A DNA stretch of 64,000 nucleotides from CAKSFT01 sp045544615 (GTDB taxonomy: Bacteria > Bacillota > Clostridia > UBA1381). How positions within the stretch are numbered: position 1 is the first letter of the stretch; every line of letters begins with the position of its first letter. Where the stretch lies: the NCBI GenBank assembly GCA_045544615.1, contig JAZPZI010000022.1, positions 20,724-84,723 of the forward strand. The letters are read 5' to 3'. A program made the translations under genes and the position numbers. Below the pieces are notes generated by a model. That model made no database searches. It was not told the DNA's origin and was given only the letters and a program-made list of their open reading frames with translations. Positions 42,808 to 51,849 of this stretch are shown here, one piece after another.

Positions 42808-43095
42808 ATGAAAAGCATTATTTTTATATTGACACTTGTATCACTTCTTAGTATTTCTGCCTGCGGAAGAGGCAACAATAACACAGGAAACACAAATACA
42901 GACAACACCACAGACAGTATTATAGATGACACAATGGATGCAGTTGAAGATGTTGGTGACGGTATTATGAACGGTGTTGAGAATGTCGGCGACGGCGTTA
43001 TGAACGGCGTTGACGAAATGACGGGCAACGGCTCAAATAACACAAACAACAACAATTCAGGCAATACCAACAACTCAACCAACGCAACAAAATAA
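42808..43095 (+). CDS. small Asn/Gly-rich lipoprotein with internal repeats
   Basis: A 95 aa lipoprotein. Signal with lipobox SISAC (Cys about 19), then an Asn/Thr-rich linker, two copies of VEDVGDGIMNG / VENVGDGVMNG (about 45-68), and an Asn/Thr/Gly-rich tail. AGAGAGG precedes ATG 42808. Low-complexity composition precludes a family assignment; similar small lipoproteins occur in clostridia, but I assign no function. Confidence 0.75.
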   Translation: MKSIIFILTLVSLLSISACGRGNNNTGNTNTDNTTDSIIDDTMDAVEDVGDGIMNGVENVGDGVMNGVDEMTGNGSNNTNNNNSGNTNNSTNATK

Positions 43096-43118
43096 AAAGA
43101 GCCGAAAGGCTCTTTTTT
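43094..43118 (+). terminator. terminator after lipoprotein gene
   Basis: Stem AAAAAGAGCC / GGCTCTTTTT, GAAA loop; nearly identical to the serS terminator. Confidence 0.9.
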
Positions 43119-43134
43119 GTTGGAAATCAAATTA

Positions 43135-43374
43135 TTATTTATTGATTCTTTGAAAAATATAACCCAAAACTGCACATACAACAGAAGGCAGCAAAAAGCT
43201 TATGCAAAAATGTTTAACCATTGATGAAAACGGCGCTACTAATACTAATGGATTTAACAATGATTCTTTCCATCTAAAATATCCGACTATACAAAGAGCA
43301 ATAAATATTATAGCAAAAATAATTGATACGACATAAAAAATATAAGAGAAAACCTTAATTGCCTGATTTTTCAT
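43135..43374 (-). CDS. small two-TM membrane protein
   Basis: A 79 aa protein with two or three hydrophobic segments (VFSYIFYVVSIIFAIIFIAL, LLNPLVLVAPF, ISFLLPSVVCAVLGYIF). GGGAGG lies 7 bp before ATG 43374, supporting translation. No family is recognised. It is isolated, converging with the lipoprotein gene. Confidence 0.65.
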   Translation of the reverse strand: MKNQAIKVFSYIFYVVSIIFAIIFIALCIVGYFRWKESLLNPLVLVAPFSSMVKHFCISFLLPSVVCAVLGYIFQRINK

Positions 43375-43494
43375 ATGTTTTCCTCCCTAAATCCAATACA
43401 TTTCCTTGTTAATTCAATTATACTTCAAATGCTGTTATAAATCAAGCATATGACAAACATAGCTTTTTAAATATAGCTTTTCCATCACTATTTA

Positions 43495-43765
43495 AATTCC
43501 AATAACAAAAAGCGAAGCGGTATCACCGCTTTTGTCGATTTCACAAAACGCAGAAAAATATGAGGATATTTTGGTATTTTGGCTTTGCCGCCGTACGTGG
43601 GTACTGCCAAAGACAAAATAACAAAAAGCGAAGCGTTAGCCTCACTCTTAAAGTCTTTCAAAATTGACAAAAATATGGGAATATTCTTTAAAAACACATT
43701 CGTCGCCGTACATTGGTACTGCAGAATGGGTTTTTAAAGAAAGCAAAGCGATAGGCCCGCTTTTT
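43495..43765. repeat. degenerate 120 bp tandem repeat
   Basis: Two units of about 120 bp begin AATAACAAAAAGCGAAGCG (43499 and 43617) and end with CGCCGTACGTGGGTACTGC (about 43590) and CGCCGTACATTGGTACTGC (about 43706). A third partial start AAAGCAAAGCGATAGGC is at 43741. The only overlapping frame is a repeat artefact with no ribosome site. Confidence 0.6.
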
Positions 43766-43772
43766 GTCGATT

Positions 43773-44099
43773 TCATGGAGTATACACCCTCAACCTGACG
43801 TTATGACTTATCGCATAATCAATAACATCCTTCGTCCCTCGTGATCGCTCATTCCATACCGCTATCACCAGATCCGCCATGTCCACCATCTCGTGATTTC
43901 GCATTATCGGTGCTTTTTTTCCGTACTTTTCGTAATCGGGACGGACTATGAGCTTTGGTATATTATGCTCATCAGCATACTGCTCGGCAAGTGTGTCGAC
44001 ACCTCTTGCTCCGCCGGTGATTATCAGGGTCGCATCTTTTGGGATATACTGTGAAATGTCAGAGGTTATGCCTCTTGACCCTACAACCATTACTTTCAA
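43773..44099 (-). CDS. SLOG-like nucleotide-binding domain protein (DUF2493-like)
   Basis: A 108 aa Rossmannoid protein: VVGSRGITSDI at the N-terminus, LIITGGARGVDTLAEQYA (about 25-42), then VIAVWNERSRGTKDVIDYA. This is the fold of YspA/DUF2493 and DprA/LOG relatives, which bind nucleotide-type ligands. A TTG start at 44099 is supported by AGGAGG 8 bp upstream, better than ATG 44090. Its ribosome site overlaps the end of the ACT-domain gene, so they are coupled. Confidence 0.82.
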   Translation of the reverse strand: MKVMVVGSRGITSDISQYIPKDATLIITGGARGVDTLAEQYADEHNIPKLIVRPDYEKYGKKAPIMRNHEMVDMADLVIAVWNERSRGTKDVIDYAISHNVRLRVYTP

Positions 44100-44111
44100 A
44101 CTTCTCGCCTC

Positions 44112-44471
44112 CTATAAAATGTCGTATCCGCTGGTGTTCAATAACTGAAGTGAGAGTGCAAGATTCTCCTCTTTTACGAAGAAATAGTCGGTTTTGAAGG
44201 TTGATGTTACAAATACGCTGATGTCGTTATCGGCAAGGATGCTCGTGATTCTTGCAATTATTCCGATTAGTGAAAAGTCAAGTGTATCGTCTATTACAAA
44301 GCCTTTAAACCCACCCTCGATATTCGTGGCATTTTTAGGGAGATTTTCGCTTTTAGAAAAGATTGATATCTCATCTCCTGTCGATGCCAAAAAGTAAATT
44401 TCAGGCAAATTTTCGGGCATTTTTTCGTATGATGCACAAGAATATGAATCTTCTAAAACTTTTATCTTCAT
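44112..44471 (-). CDS. ACT domain protein (CASTOR-like)
   Basis: A 119 aa protein with paired ACT-like modules; the second carries SLIGIIARITSILADNDISVFVTSTFKTDYFFV, the amino-acid sensing fold (given here as a family pattern, residues about 66-98). Related proteins are small amino-acid or ligand sensors. GTGAGG precedes ATG 44471. It lies 13 bp after the rRNA methyltransferase gene. Confidence 0.83.
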   Translation of the reverse strand: MKIKVLEDSYSCASYEKMPENLPEIYFLASTGDEISIFSKSENLPKNATNIEGGFKGFVIDDTLDFSLIGIIARITSILADNDISVFVTSTFKTDYFFVKEENLALSLQLLNTSGYDIL

Positions 44472-44484
44472 TTTTTTACCTCAC

Positions 44485-45819
44485 TTAAAATATTCTCAAA
44501 AATTTCGGGAAATGGTTTTTCAAAACACCTTGCGAGCCCTTCGCCCAGCCGAGCGGAATTTTATCATAAACCACCGCACACCAGCCGTCAATATCGGCAA
44601 TATAGGTCTCGCCTTTTAAGTATTTCTCGATATCATCAGGCTCATAGGTATTCTTAAAATCACCAACACCAAGCGCAAGCGACAGGGCGTGCGACGGCTC
44701 AAATCTGCCCTTTTTACACTTTCCCAAAAAGAGTCCCGCACGCTCTAACTTCAGCTTATCGGTCGAAATTGCATCGGGTACAAGATAGAGATTTTCGCCA
44801 AAGAGCTCAAAATTTCCCGAAAGCCTTACATTTAAATATTTCTTCTCAAAATCCCTGTAGAGCGACTCTTCCGAGATTGACTTTTTCGTTTGATGCTTTG
44901 AGGGCTTTATAAATGTACCCTCCTTTTTAAAGAGTGCCAGAAAATGCCCTTCACCACGGGATAGGTGCGGGAATATTCGCTTTGCACTGCTATAATCTTT
45001 ATCCGAGCCGATATATTTTGCATCTGCAGGAGTAAGTCCCGAAAGTTTAATCGGCAAAAGCGACATATCGGGGTATTTGTTGAGGATATACTCAACAATG
45101 CCCTCGTTTTCTGCCGGTGCAAAGGTACAGGTTGAATATATAAGCTCACCGCCGGGGGCAAGCATCGAAATTGCAGAATCTAAAATAAGCTTTTGCCGCT
45201 CGGCACAAGCCTCTGTGTGTGCAATGCTCCACTCCTCAATGGCTCTTGGTTCTTTTCTGAACATTCCCTCACCCGAGCAGGGTGCATCGACTATTATTTT
45301 CGAAAAAAACTGTGGGAAATGCTTTTCGAGATTTTTTGGTGATTCGTTAGTCACAACCGCATTTTTTATGCCCATTCTCTCGATATTATCGGCAAGTATC
45401 ATGCTTCTTTTTTTAACTATCTCGTTTGCAACCAGAATGCCACCGTCACCAAGATAACCTGCAACGTGTGTCGCCTTTCCGCCGGGTGCTGCACAAAGGT
45501 CTAATACATAGTCATCCTCCGATATATCGAGTGCCGACACCACCGCCATTGCAGACGGCTCCTGAAAATACAAAAGTCCGCCGAGGTGATACGGGTGGTT
45601 TCCGCTCAAAATGTCCTTATTTATGTAATAACCAAGCTCGCACCACTCAACCTTTTCTTTCGATGCCAAAATCTCTTTTAGACCATCCGGAATAGGTTTT
45701 TTGGGGTTTATCCTGACAGCAGTTTCCACTTCATCAGAAGAAAAGGCATCGAAAAATGCCTCTGAATCTGTGCCTAACATCTCGGTCATTCTCTTTTTAA
45801 ACTCAACCGGTAACTCCAT
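44485..45819 (-). CDS. rRNA cytosine-C5 methyltransferase (RsmF-like)
   Basis: A 444 aa NOL1/NOP2/Sun-type methyltransferase. SAM site LDLCAAPGGKATHVA (about 106-120), first cysteine motif DAPCSGEGMFRK, and catalytic YSTCTFAPAENEG. A C-terminal PUA-like extension (from about 330) fits RsmF/YebU-type enzymes that modify 16S rRNA. Overlaps the vanZ-like gene by 17 bp. Confidence 0.93.
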   Translation of the reverse strand: MELPVEFKKRMTEMLGTDSEAFFDAFSSDEVETAVRINPKKPIPDGLKEILASKEKVEWCELGYYINKDILSGNHPYHLGGLLYFQEPSAMAVVSALDISEDDYVLDLCAAPGGKATHVAGYLGDGGILVANEIVKKRSMILADNIERMGIKNAVVTNESPKNLEKHFPQFFSKIIVDAPCSGEGMFRKEPRAIEEWSIAHTEACAERQKLILDSAISMLAPGGELIYSTCTFAPAENEGIVEYILNKYPDMSLLPIKLSGLTPADAKYIGSDKDYSSAKRIFPHLSRGEGHFLALFKKEGTFIKPSKHQTKKSISEESLYRDFEKKYLNVRLSGNFELFGENLYLVPDAISTDKLKLERAGLFLGKCKKGRFEPSHALSLALGVGDFKNTYEPDDIEKYLKGETYIADIDGWCAVVYDKIPLGWAKGSQGVLKNHFPKFLRIF

Positions 45820-46243
45820 TTTTTCTCCTTTTTAATATACCAATCAATATAAACGCCGCCAAAACCGCCAGAGCTGTACCTGAAAAATCCACAAACACAT
45901 CCTCTATCATACCGGCTCTGCCTTCAAAAAAGAGCTGAATAAACTCGTCGGTTGCGGCAGTAAAAAGACCTGCAAAGAGTACATAAATATAGTTTTTGCG
46001 AAAGCTATCAAACAACGCCGCCGAAAGGAATGCGCCCTGTGCGAAAAACTCGGCAATATGCGCTGCCTTTCTTACTATAACGGTTGCAACATCTCTGTTT
46101 TCAATGCTGAATACCTCCATAAAAAGCCGCACTAAAAATCCGCTCTGCTGGCTAGATTCCACCGCAGGCTTTGCCGAATTTGCGAATATAAAGAGCGTTA
46201 CGGCAATAAATAATATATAAAAAATTATCTTACATTTTTTCAT
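45803..46243 (-). CDS. VanZ family membrane protein
   Basis: A 146 aa protein with four TM helices and the VanZ-family pattern ANSAKP...RKAAHIAEFFAQG...TDEFIQLFFEGRAGMIEDVFVDFSG (read in pieces). VanZ gives low-level teicoplanin resistance in enterococci, but most homologues have no known role. It follows the SDR gene by 1 bp. Confidence 0.9.
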   Translation of the reverse strand: MKKCKIIFYILFIAVTLFIFANSAKPAVESSQQSGFLVRLFMEVFSIENRDVATVIVRKAAHIAEFFAQGAFLSAALFDSFRKNYIYVLFAGLFTAATDEFIQLFFEGRAGMIEDVFVDFSGTALAVLAAFILIGILKRRKNGVTG

Positions 46244-46244
46244 A

Positions 46245-46934
46245 TCAAACTAAATTCCAACCTCCCGAAACACTTATGACCTGACCTGTTATGTAGTCTG
46301 CCATATCCGATGCAAGAAACAGTGCCGCCGATGCAACATCTGCAGGTGTTCCGAGTCTTTTTAGCGGTATTTCCTCTCTGCATTCTGCGATTTCCTCATC
46401 GCTTAGGTGCGAGTTCATCGGAGTCTCGATAAATCCCGGACTTATGCAGTTTACCGTAACACCCGAGAGGCTTACCTCCTTTGCAAGTGCCTTTGTAAAT
46501 CCAATTAAAGCCGCCTTTGATGCGGAATAGTGCACCTCCATGCTTGCGCCTACCTCGCCCCAGATTGAGGAGATATTTATAATTCTTCCCGAATTTTCCT
46601 TTATCATAGCAGGAAGTACCGCCTTTGAGGTAAGGAATGCGCCCTTGGTGTTTACCGCAAACATCCTGTCCCAATCCTGTTCTGTTATATCTGAAAAGAG
46701 CTTTTGCTCGGAAATTCCGCTGTTATTTACAAGGCAGTCAAGTCGCCCGATTTCGGATATTGCCGTCATAACAGATTCCGCATCGGTTACATCTATATGA
46801 ATGTTATTCACACCCGGGATTTCGGGCTTATTGTTGCAAAATCCGGCATAAACAGTATATCCCGCATCACGGAATACCTCGGCAATTTTACTGCCGATTC
46901 CGCCCGATGCACCGGTTATTAAAACCTTTTTCAT
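46245..46934 (-). CDS. SDR oxidoreductase, FabG-like
   Basis: A 229 aa short-chain dehydrogenase. NAD(P) motif TGASGGIG (7-14), NNSG near 80, catalytic Ser in INISSIWGE and YSASK near 148. FabG function is possible, but no fatty acid genes surround it, and it is shorter than a typical FabG; a quinone or sugar substrate is equally possible. Confidence 0.9.
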   Translation of the reverse strand: MKKVLITGASGGIGSKIAEVFRDAGYTVYAGFCNNKPEIPGVNNIHIDVTDAESVMTAISEIGRLDCLVNNSGISEQKLFSDITEQDWDRMFAVNTKGAFLTSKAVLPAMIKENSGRIINISSIWGEVGASMEVHYSASKAALIGFTKALAKEVSLSGVTVNCISPGFIETPMNSHLSDEEIAECREEIPLKRLGTPADVASAALFLASDMADYITGQVISVSGGWNLV

Positions 46935-46948
46935 AAAAAAGCTCCCTT

Positions 46949-47299
46949 TTACTCGTTAATGTGTATCATTACCTGCTCGATTATCCTCTTTACATGGTCG
47001 TCATCGAGAGAATAGAAGGTGTTTTTCCCTTCACGCCTTGCTTTTATAAGCCGTGCCTCCTTTAAAACCCTCAGCTGATGGCTTACCGCCGACTGGGTCA
47101 TAGAGATTTCCTCGGCAATATCGTAAACACACTTTTCATTGTCAAAAAGTGTCCAGAGTATCTTTATTCTTGTCCCATCGCCGAATACCTTAAATACCTC
47201 GGATAGCCTCAAAACGGTGTCGCTATCGGGAAGTCCGCCCTTGATCTGTGCAAGGACCTCGGTATTGAAACGGCAAAATTCGCATTGTGTAGCTTTCAT
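46949..47299 (-). CDS. ArsR family regulator
   Basis: A 116 aa winged-helix repressor. DGTRIKILWTLF, CVYDIAEEISMTQSAVSHQLRVLKEARLI (recognition helix) and the wing ARREGKNTFYSL. N-terminal CEFC plus CVYD resemble CadC/SmtB metal sites, so a metal or thiol signal is plausible. ATG 47299 with AGGTGAT is preferred over the longer frame to 47329. No metal exporter is adjacent; the SDR gene follows by 14 bp. Confidence 0.9.
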   Translation of the reverse strand: MKATQCEFCRFNTEVLAQIKGGLPDSDTVLRLSEVFKVFGDGTRIKILWTLFDNEKCVYDIAEEISMTQSAVSHQLRVLKEARLIKARREGKNTFYSLDDDHVKRIIEQVMIHINE

Positions 47300-47386
47300 T
47301 TTTATCACCTGACTTTTTCTTAAAAACAAATAACGGTGCCCGATAAATTCTAAAAAGCACCATTATCCGTCCTAATCTTTAATTTA

Positions 47387-48373
47387 TCAGTTATACTGCT
47401 TCTGAACCCTGATGTCCTTGCCTGTAAATTTATAGACATCAAAATGCTCAAAAATTCTCGACATAAACCTTACTGTGTACTCTCTTTCGAGGTCCTCGGG
47501 AGAAAGGTTGGTGTTTATGATAACCTTTTTGTTGTTTATGATTCGCTCATTTACAAGCTCAAACAGGAATGACACCGATGCTTTTGATATAAATTCTGTT
47601 CCCAGGTCGTCGATAATCAAAAGGTCGGAGTTAAAAAGATCATCGAAAAACTCGTCGTTTTTGTGGTCACGCCCGAACTTATAGTCCTCATATATCGAAA
47701 AAAGTCTTGCCGCTGAGATATATGTTACAGTTTTTCCAAGCTCCAAAAGCTTTCTTGCAACCGACACCGAGATAAAGGTCTTGCCAAGCCCCGGTGTGCC
47801 ATAAAATAGTATACTTCTTTCGTGCTCTTCAAACTTCTCGCAAAAAGCCTTTGCAGAGTTTAAGATATACTCCATATTCTCTCGCTCGGAGTAGTCGCCC
47901 TTTTTTTCAGAGCTATAAAAGTCGAGCGAAAAGTTTTCAAACCGCATATCCTGCATAGTTTTTCCAAGACTTGAAATTCTGTAGGTTTTCTCGGCAAGTC
48001 GCTCCTTAAAGCAAGAGCACATCTCGCCCGATTTGATAAAGCCGGTGTCTGAGCATTTTTTGCAACGGTACTGCTTTTTGTCAAAGTCGGGGTCAATTCC
48101 GTGTTCCTTATAGAACTCGTCACGCTCCGCTAAAAGCTTTTCAAGCTCTATTTTAAACTCTTTATTATATTCTGCTGCATTTTCGGGGTTTTTGAAAATT
48201 CTTTTGGTATTTTCCAAACCCAGAAGATTTATTTTTTTAGAAAACGCCAAAACCTCGGGGTATTTTTCGTAAATCTCCGCCTTTTTCTTTTCACACTTGG
48301 CGTTTGCGATTGTACGAAGCTCCTCGAGTTCCGCTATAATCTCTCTTTTAATATCACTTATCAAGCTTTTCAC
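47387..48373 (-). CDS. DnaC/DnaI-like helicase loader ATPase
   Basis: A 328 aa AAA+ protein. N-terminal coiled coil, zinc site CKKCSDTGF...CSCF (about 103-120), Walker A GTPGLGKTF (about 196), Walker B LLIIDDLGTE. This matches DnaI/DnaC-type loaders of the replicative helicase; IstB is unlikely because no transposase is present. Start is uncertain: GTG 48373 or TTG 48364, which has CAGGTGA 6 bp upstream. Both overlap hemZ. Confidence 0.88.
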   Translation of the reverse strand: MKSLISDIKREIIAELEELRTIANAKCEKKKAEIYEKYPEVLAFSKKINLLGLENTKRIFKNPENAAEYNKEFKIELEKLLAERDEFYKEHGIDPDFDKKQYRCKKCSDTGFIKSGEMCSCFKERLAEKTYRISSLGKTMQDMRFENFSLDFYSSEKKGDYSERENMEYILNSAKAFCEKFEEHERSILFYGTPGLGKTFISVSVARKLLELGKTVTYISAARLFSIYEDYKFGRDHKNDEFFDDLFNSDLLIIDDLGTEFISKASVSFLFELVNERIINNKKVIINTNLSPEDLEREYTVRFMSRIFEHFDVYKFTGKDIRVQKQYN

Positions 48374-49811
48374 CTGCCTTCAGAATTTGGGCGGCCTCGT
48401 CCTTCTTTTTTAAAATCTCATCAAACCGCCTGATATATTCATACGGGTCTTTAAAATTAAATATTCTGACTATTTCATTATCAAAAACCAATTTTGTTGC
48501 ACCACCGCCACCGAGTGCTAAAATTGTCTGTGCCTCTTCCATAATATTTATGTTATAATAAGACATCTTTCCCGGCTTTGCATAGCCGACATTCTCGCTG
48601 TTTCCCGAAATATTTTTCTGGCGGTACATATAATAGGCATCCCTATTAGTTTCTCTCATACGCTTTTGCGTGTAGGATAGCATTTTTTCTATATACCCTG
48701 CATCTGAGAGTGTAATTCCGCTTCGTGCAAGGTCTGCCGAGCGTTTTATACACATCGAATGAACTGTGATGTTTTCAGGGTCGAGCCCGATTATCTCCTC
48801 CAAAGACGAATAAAACATCTCGGGAGTCTCATCAGGCAGACCTGCAATCAGGTCCATATTTATATTCGAAAACCCGACCTCACGGGCATCGGCAAAGCTT
48901 TTTCTTATCTGCTCGGGAGTATGCTTTCTTCCGATTTTCTCTAAAGTTTTCTCATTCATAGTCTGCGGATTTATGCTGATTCTTGTAACACCTGCATTTT
49001 TTGCCGCAATAAGCTTTTCCTTTGTGATTGTGTCAGGTCTTCCTGCCTCAAGGGTAAACTCATATAATTTATCAGTTTTCAGATATTTATTTATAGCACC
49101 GAGCAGTTTTTCCAACTGTTCAGCACTTAAAGTTGTCGGCGTTCCGCCGCCAATATAGATATTTTCAAGATTAAGCCCGAGATTATCCAAAATTTCGCCT
49201 GTCTTTTTAATTTCTTCTACAAGACAATTTAAAAAATCGTCTATATACCTTCCGCTATAGCGGATATCGGTTGAAACAAATGAACAGTAAAGGCATCTTG
49301 TCGGGCAAAACGGTATGCCGATATAGATGCTGACCGAGTTTTTGCCTATCTTTTTCAGGATTTCCTCCTCGTTTTTTGAAACCTCCATTGCAAGGTCAAT
49401 CTTTTCGGGAGTTACCTCATATATGCTTCCTAAAAGCTCTCTTATCCCGGAGTCGGAATATCCCTCTTCACGGAACTTTCTGACCGATTTTGCAGGTCTT
49501 ATCCCCGACATTACACCCCAGGGAAGATTGATTGGTCTGATTTTTTTTGCAGACCGGACAAATGCTTTCACAACCGAGGTTGAATAGATTTTCTTTATTA
49601 GCTTTTTATCGGTTACGGAATTTGAGAATGGGTACGAATAATCTGCTCTGTAAACATCACCCATAAATTCAATTTCCGATATAACCTTTATTTCATCATT
49701 TTCGTGCGAAAAGACGGTATGAATTATACCCTCTTCTTCCTTTTTAAAGAATATATTTATAAATATATTCATTTCAAATTCGCACGAAAAACCGTCTTGT
49801 ATCAACTTCAT
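48354..49811 (-). CDS. hemZ: coproporphyrinogen dehydrogenase HemZ
   Basis: Radical SAM enzyme of the HemZ/HemN group. The 485 aa product has the cluster motif CPTRCLYC (Cys-169, 173, 176), IYIGGGTPT, and a preceding N-terminal domain of about 150 residues that is typical of HemZ. HemZ is widespread in clostridia that lack full heme synthesis, so the actual substrate is open. It overlaps the ATPase gene by 20 bp. Confidence 0.92.
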   Translation of the reverse strand: MKLIQDGFSCEFEMNIFINIFFKKEEEGIIHTVFSHENDEIKVISEIEFMGDVYRADYSYPFSNSVTDKKLIKKIYSTSVVKAFVRSAKKIRPINLPWGVMSGIRPAKSVRKFREEGYSDSGIRELLGSIYEVTPEKIDLAMEVSKNEEEILKKIGKNSVSIYIGIPFCPTRCLYCSFVSTDIRYSGRYIDDFLNCLVEEIKKTGEILDNLGLNLENIYIGGGTPTTLSAEQLEKLLGAINKYLKTDKLYEFTLEAGRPDTITKEKLIAAKNAGVTRISINPQTMNEKTLEKIGRKHTPEQIRKSFADAREVGFSNINMDLIAGLPDETPEMFYSSLEEIIGLDPENITVHSMCIKRSADLARSGITLSDAGYIEKMLSYTQKRMRETNRDAYYMYRQKNISGNSENVGYAKPGKMSYYNINIMEEAQTILALGGGGATKLVFDNEIVRIFNFKDPYEYIRRFDEILKKKDEAAQILKAGEKLDK

Positions 49812-49812
49812 T

Positions 49813-50433
49813 TTATTTATCCGCCTTTAGAAAAAGGTTGTGCTTTTTTTCATATTCTATGGTTGTAGGCTCACCGTGGCCGGGAAAAACCCTTGTTTTA
49901 TCGTCAAGTGTATAGAGCTTTTCCTTGATGGATTTTTTCAAAGTCCGCTCATCACCTGTCGGTAAATCCCATCTTCCGACCGTTAATTTAAAGAGTGTAT
50001 CTCCCGAGAAAAGATTATTTTCTATCATAAAACAAGCGGAGCATTCTGTATGCCCGGGTGTTTTTATACATAAAATTTTACCAAGCGCTGTCTTTAAAAT
50101 ATCGGTATCATCTAAAATTATCTCGGCAGGCTCAAGCGAAATGGCATTGCCGAAAAAAAGCGATACATTTTTTTTAGCATCTGTTATATTTTTACTGCAC
50201 TCGGCAGTTGCCACAACCTTTGAGTTCTTCGCTTTTTTTACCGCCTCAACCGATTCTATATGGTCATAATGGCAATGTGTCAGGAAGATATATGGAATTT
50301 CAAGCTTTTCAATAACCCTTAATATTTTATCGCTATCGCTTCCCGGGTCGAATAGAATGCCAATTTTTCCGTCATCTATCAGATAACAGTTTTCCTCACA
50401 CGATGTACATACAATTCTTTTTATATTTATCAA
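49813..50433 (-). CDS. MBL-fold metallo-hydrolase (glyoxalase II-like)
   Basis: A 206 aa metallo-beta-lactamase fold protein. Metal motif THCHYDH (about 54-60), HTECS, GDTLF and PGHGE are all present. Resembles hydroxyacylglutathione-hydrolase-like proteins often labelled YcbL. A TTG start at 50433 has AAGAGG about 10 bp upstream; no ATG alternative. It precedes hemZ by 1 bp and follows dnaN. Confidence 0.9.
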   Translation of the reverse strand: MINIKRIVCTSCEENCYLIDDGKIGILFDPGSDSDKILRVIEKLEIPYIFLTHCHYDHIESVEAVKKAKNSKVVATAECSKNITDAKKNVSLFFGNAISLEPAEIILDDTDILKTALGKILCIKTPGHTECSACFMIENNLFSGDTLFKLTVGRWDLPTGDERTLKKSIKEKLYTLDDKTRVFPGHGEPTTIEYEKKHNLFLKADK

Positions 50434-50447
50434 GTTTTAAATACCTC

Positions 50448-51578
50448 TTATTCGTTGTAGAGTCTGACAGGCAATACCATATAAGTAAAGCTCTTGTCTT
50501 CTTCCGAGCGGATAAAGCACGAGCTTCTCGGATTAGAAAATTCAAGCTTGATTTTTTCATCCTCGCAGGCACGAAGAGCTTCCAGAAGATAACGGTGATT
50601 AAAGCCTATTTCAATATCATCGCCGTGAACGCCTGCTTCTACAATATCGTGAACCATACCCTTGCCTGTGATACAGGTAATCTCGATTTTATCAAGATTT
50701 ATATTTAAGCGAACAGGTACTTTTTCAGCCTTTGCAGTCAAGTCATCATTGATAAGAAGTGATGCTCGCTCCAAGCTCTCTGCAAATTCCCTGATTCCAA
50801 CAGTTACAAAGATTGAGTTTGGTGTCTTTAAAATAGGGTCGTATTTTATAAATTCACCCTCTAAAAGTCTTGTTGTTACTTTATATCCGCCAAAATCAAA
50901 CATAGCATGGCGTGAGGATACTATGATTTCTACCTTTTCTTCATCATCTCTTAAAACCTTTAAAAGTTCTCTCAATGTTGAACCGGGTACTACAAACTTA
51001 TAGTTCTGCAAACTTGCATCAACAGTTTCTGTAACGATTGCAAGACGGTAGGTGTCTGTTGCAACAACATTCAATGTTCCTGTGTTTATATCAAACAAAG
51101 CTCCGGTTAAAACAGGTCTTCTTGATTCGTTCTGTGAAACAGAGAAGATTGTCTTTCTTATCATTCTCTTGAGCTTTTCCTGCTCCATCGAGAAACGATA
51201 GCTTTCTTCAACCTCAGGCACAACCGGGTATTCTGATGAGTTCATACCCTGAATATTAAATTCACTCTTTGCACACTTGATTGTAGTAACATTGTTTTCT
51301 TCATTTACATTTATAGATACATCACTGTCAGGTAGTCTTCTTATAATCTCACCAAACATCTTTGAGTTTAGTGCAATACTTCCTGCTTCGGTTACATTTG
51401 CAAATGATTTGTATTCGATTGCAATATCTAAGTTATTTCCTGTAATTGTCATATCACCAGAGATATCAGCTTCTAATTTGATACACTCAAGGATTGGCAT
51501 TACAGATTTTGCAGATACTGCCTTTTGAACAGTATTTATCATTTCAAGCAATGATGATTTACTACAGATAATTTTCAT
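50448..51578 (-). CDS. dnaN: DNA polymerase III sliding clamp (beta)
   Basis: Ring-shaped processivity factor. The 376 aa product has three repeated clamp domains and the C-terminal YMVLPVRL motif. GAGGG precedes ATG 51578. Located 271 bp after dnaA, the usual dnaA-dnaN order. Confidence 0.97.
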   Translation of the reverse strand: MKIICSKSSLLEMINTVQKAVSAKSVMPILECIKLEADISGDMTITGNNLDIAIEYKSFANVTEAGSIALNSKMFGEIIRRLPDSDVSINVNEENNVTTIKCAKSEFNIQGMNSSEYPVVPEVEESYRFSMEQEKLKRMIRKTIFSVSQNESRRPVLTGALFDINTGTLNVVATDTYRLAIVTETVDASLQNYKFVVPGSTLRELLKVLRDDEEKVEIIVSSRHAMFDFGGYKVTTRLLEGEFIKYDPILKTPNSIFVTVGIREFAESLERASLLINDDLTAKAEKVPVRLNINLDKIEITCITGKGMVHDIVEAGVHGDDIEIGFNHRYLLEALRACEDEKIKLEFSNPRSSCFIRSEEDKSFTYMVLPVRLYNE

Positions 51579-51599
51579 AATTTATCCCTCACTATAAAT

Positions 51600-51849
51600 A
51601 AAATTTTAAAATTCAGATTTGCGGTATATCGTACGTACGTATATATTTATATATAACTGTTGTTATAGTAGTAGAGGAGTGGATTTAGTGGAAAAGTTGG
51701 AAAATATAAGTAAAACTCTGGCATAATTTATCAACACTTATCCGTTGATAACCTGTTTATGAATTTTTTGTTATCAACTGTCAAAAAATGGCAATTTTTT
51801 TATTAACAACTTATTCCTTATTTATCCACAAATCTATCCATCTCTAAAA
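51600..51849. other. dnaA-dnaN spacer with DnaA boxes
   Basis: Boxes on the plus strand: TTATCAACA (51728), TTATCAACT (51771), TTATTAACA (51800), TTATCCACA (51822), and inverted TTATCAACG at 51743-51751. An alternating CGTACGTACGTATATA stretch near 51629 and AT-rich DNA are present, as in the unwinding region of Bacillus oriC. The dnaN promoter must also lie here, but no convincing -35/-10 pair was seen. Confidence 0.7.

Noticed and set aside
43488..43697. 69-codon minus ORF in the tandem repeat
   Set aside because: Its repetitive peptide follows the DNA repeat and no Shine-Dalgarno is seen.
47387..48373. IstB-type transposition helper
   Set aside because: No IS21 transposase is near, and N-terminal coil plus zinc site fit DnaI/DnaC-like loaders better.
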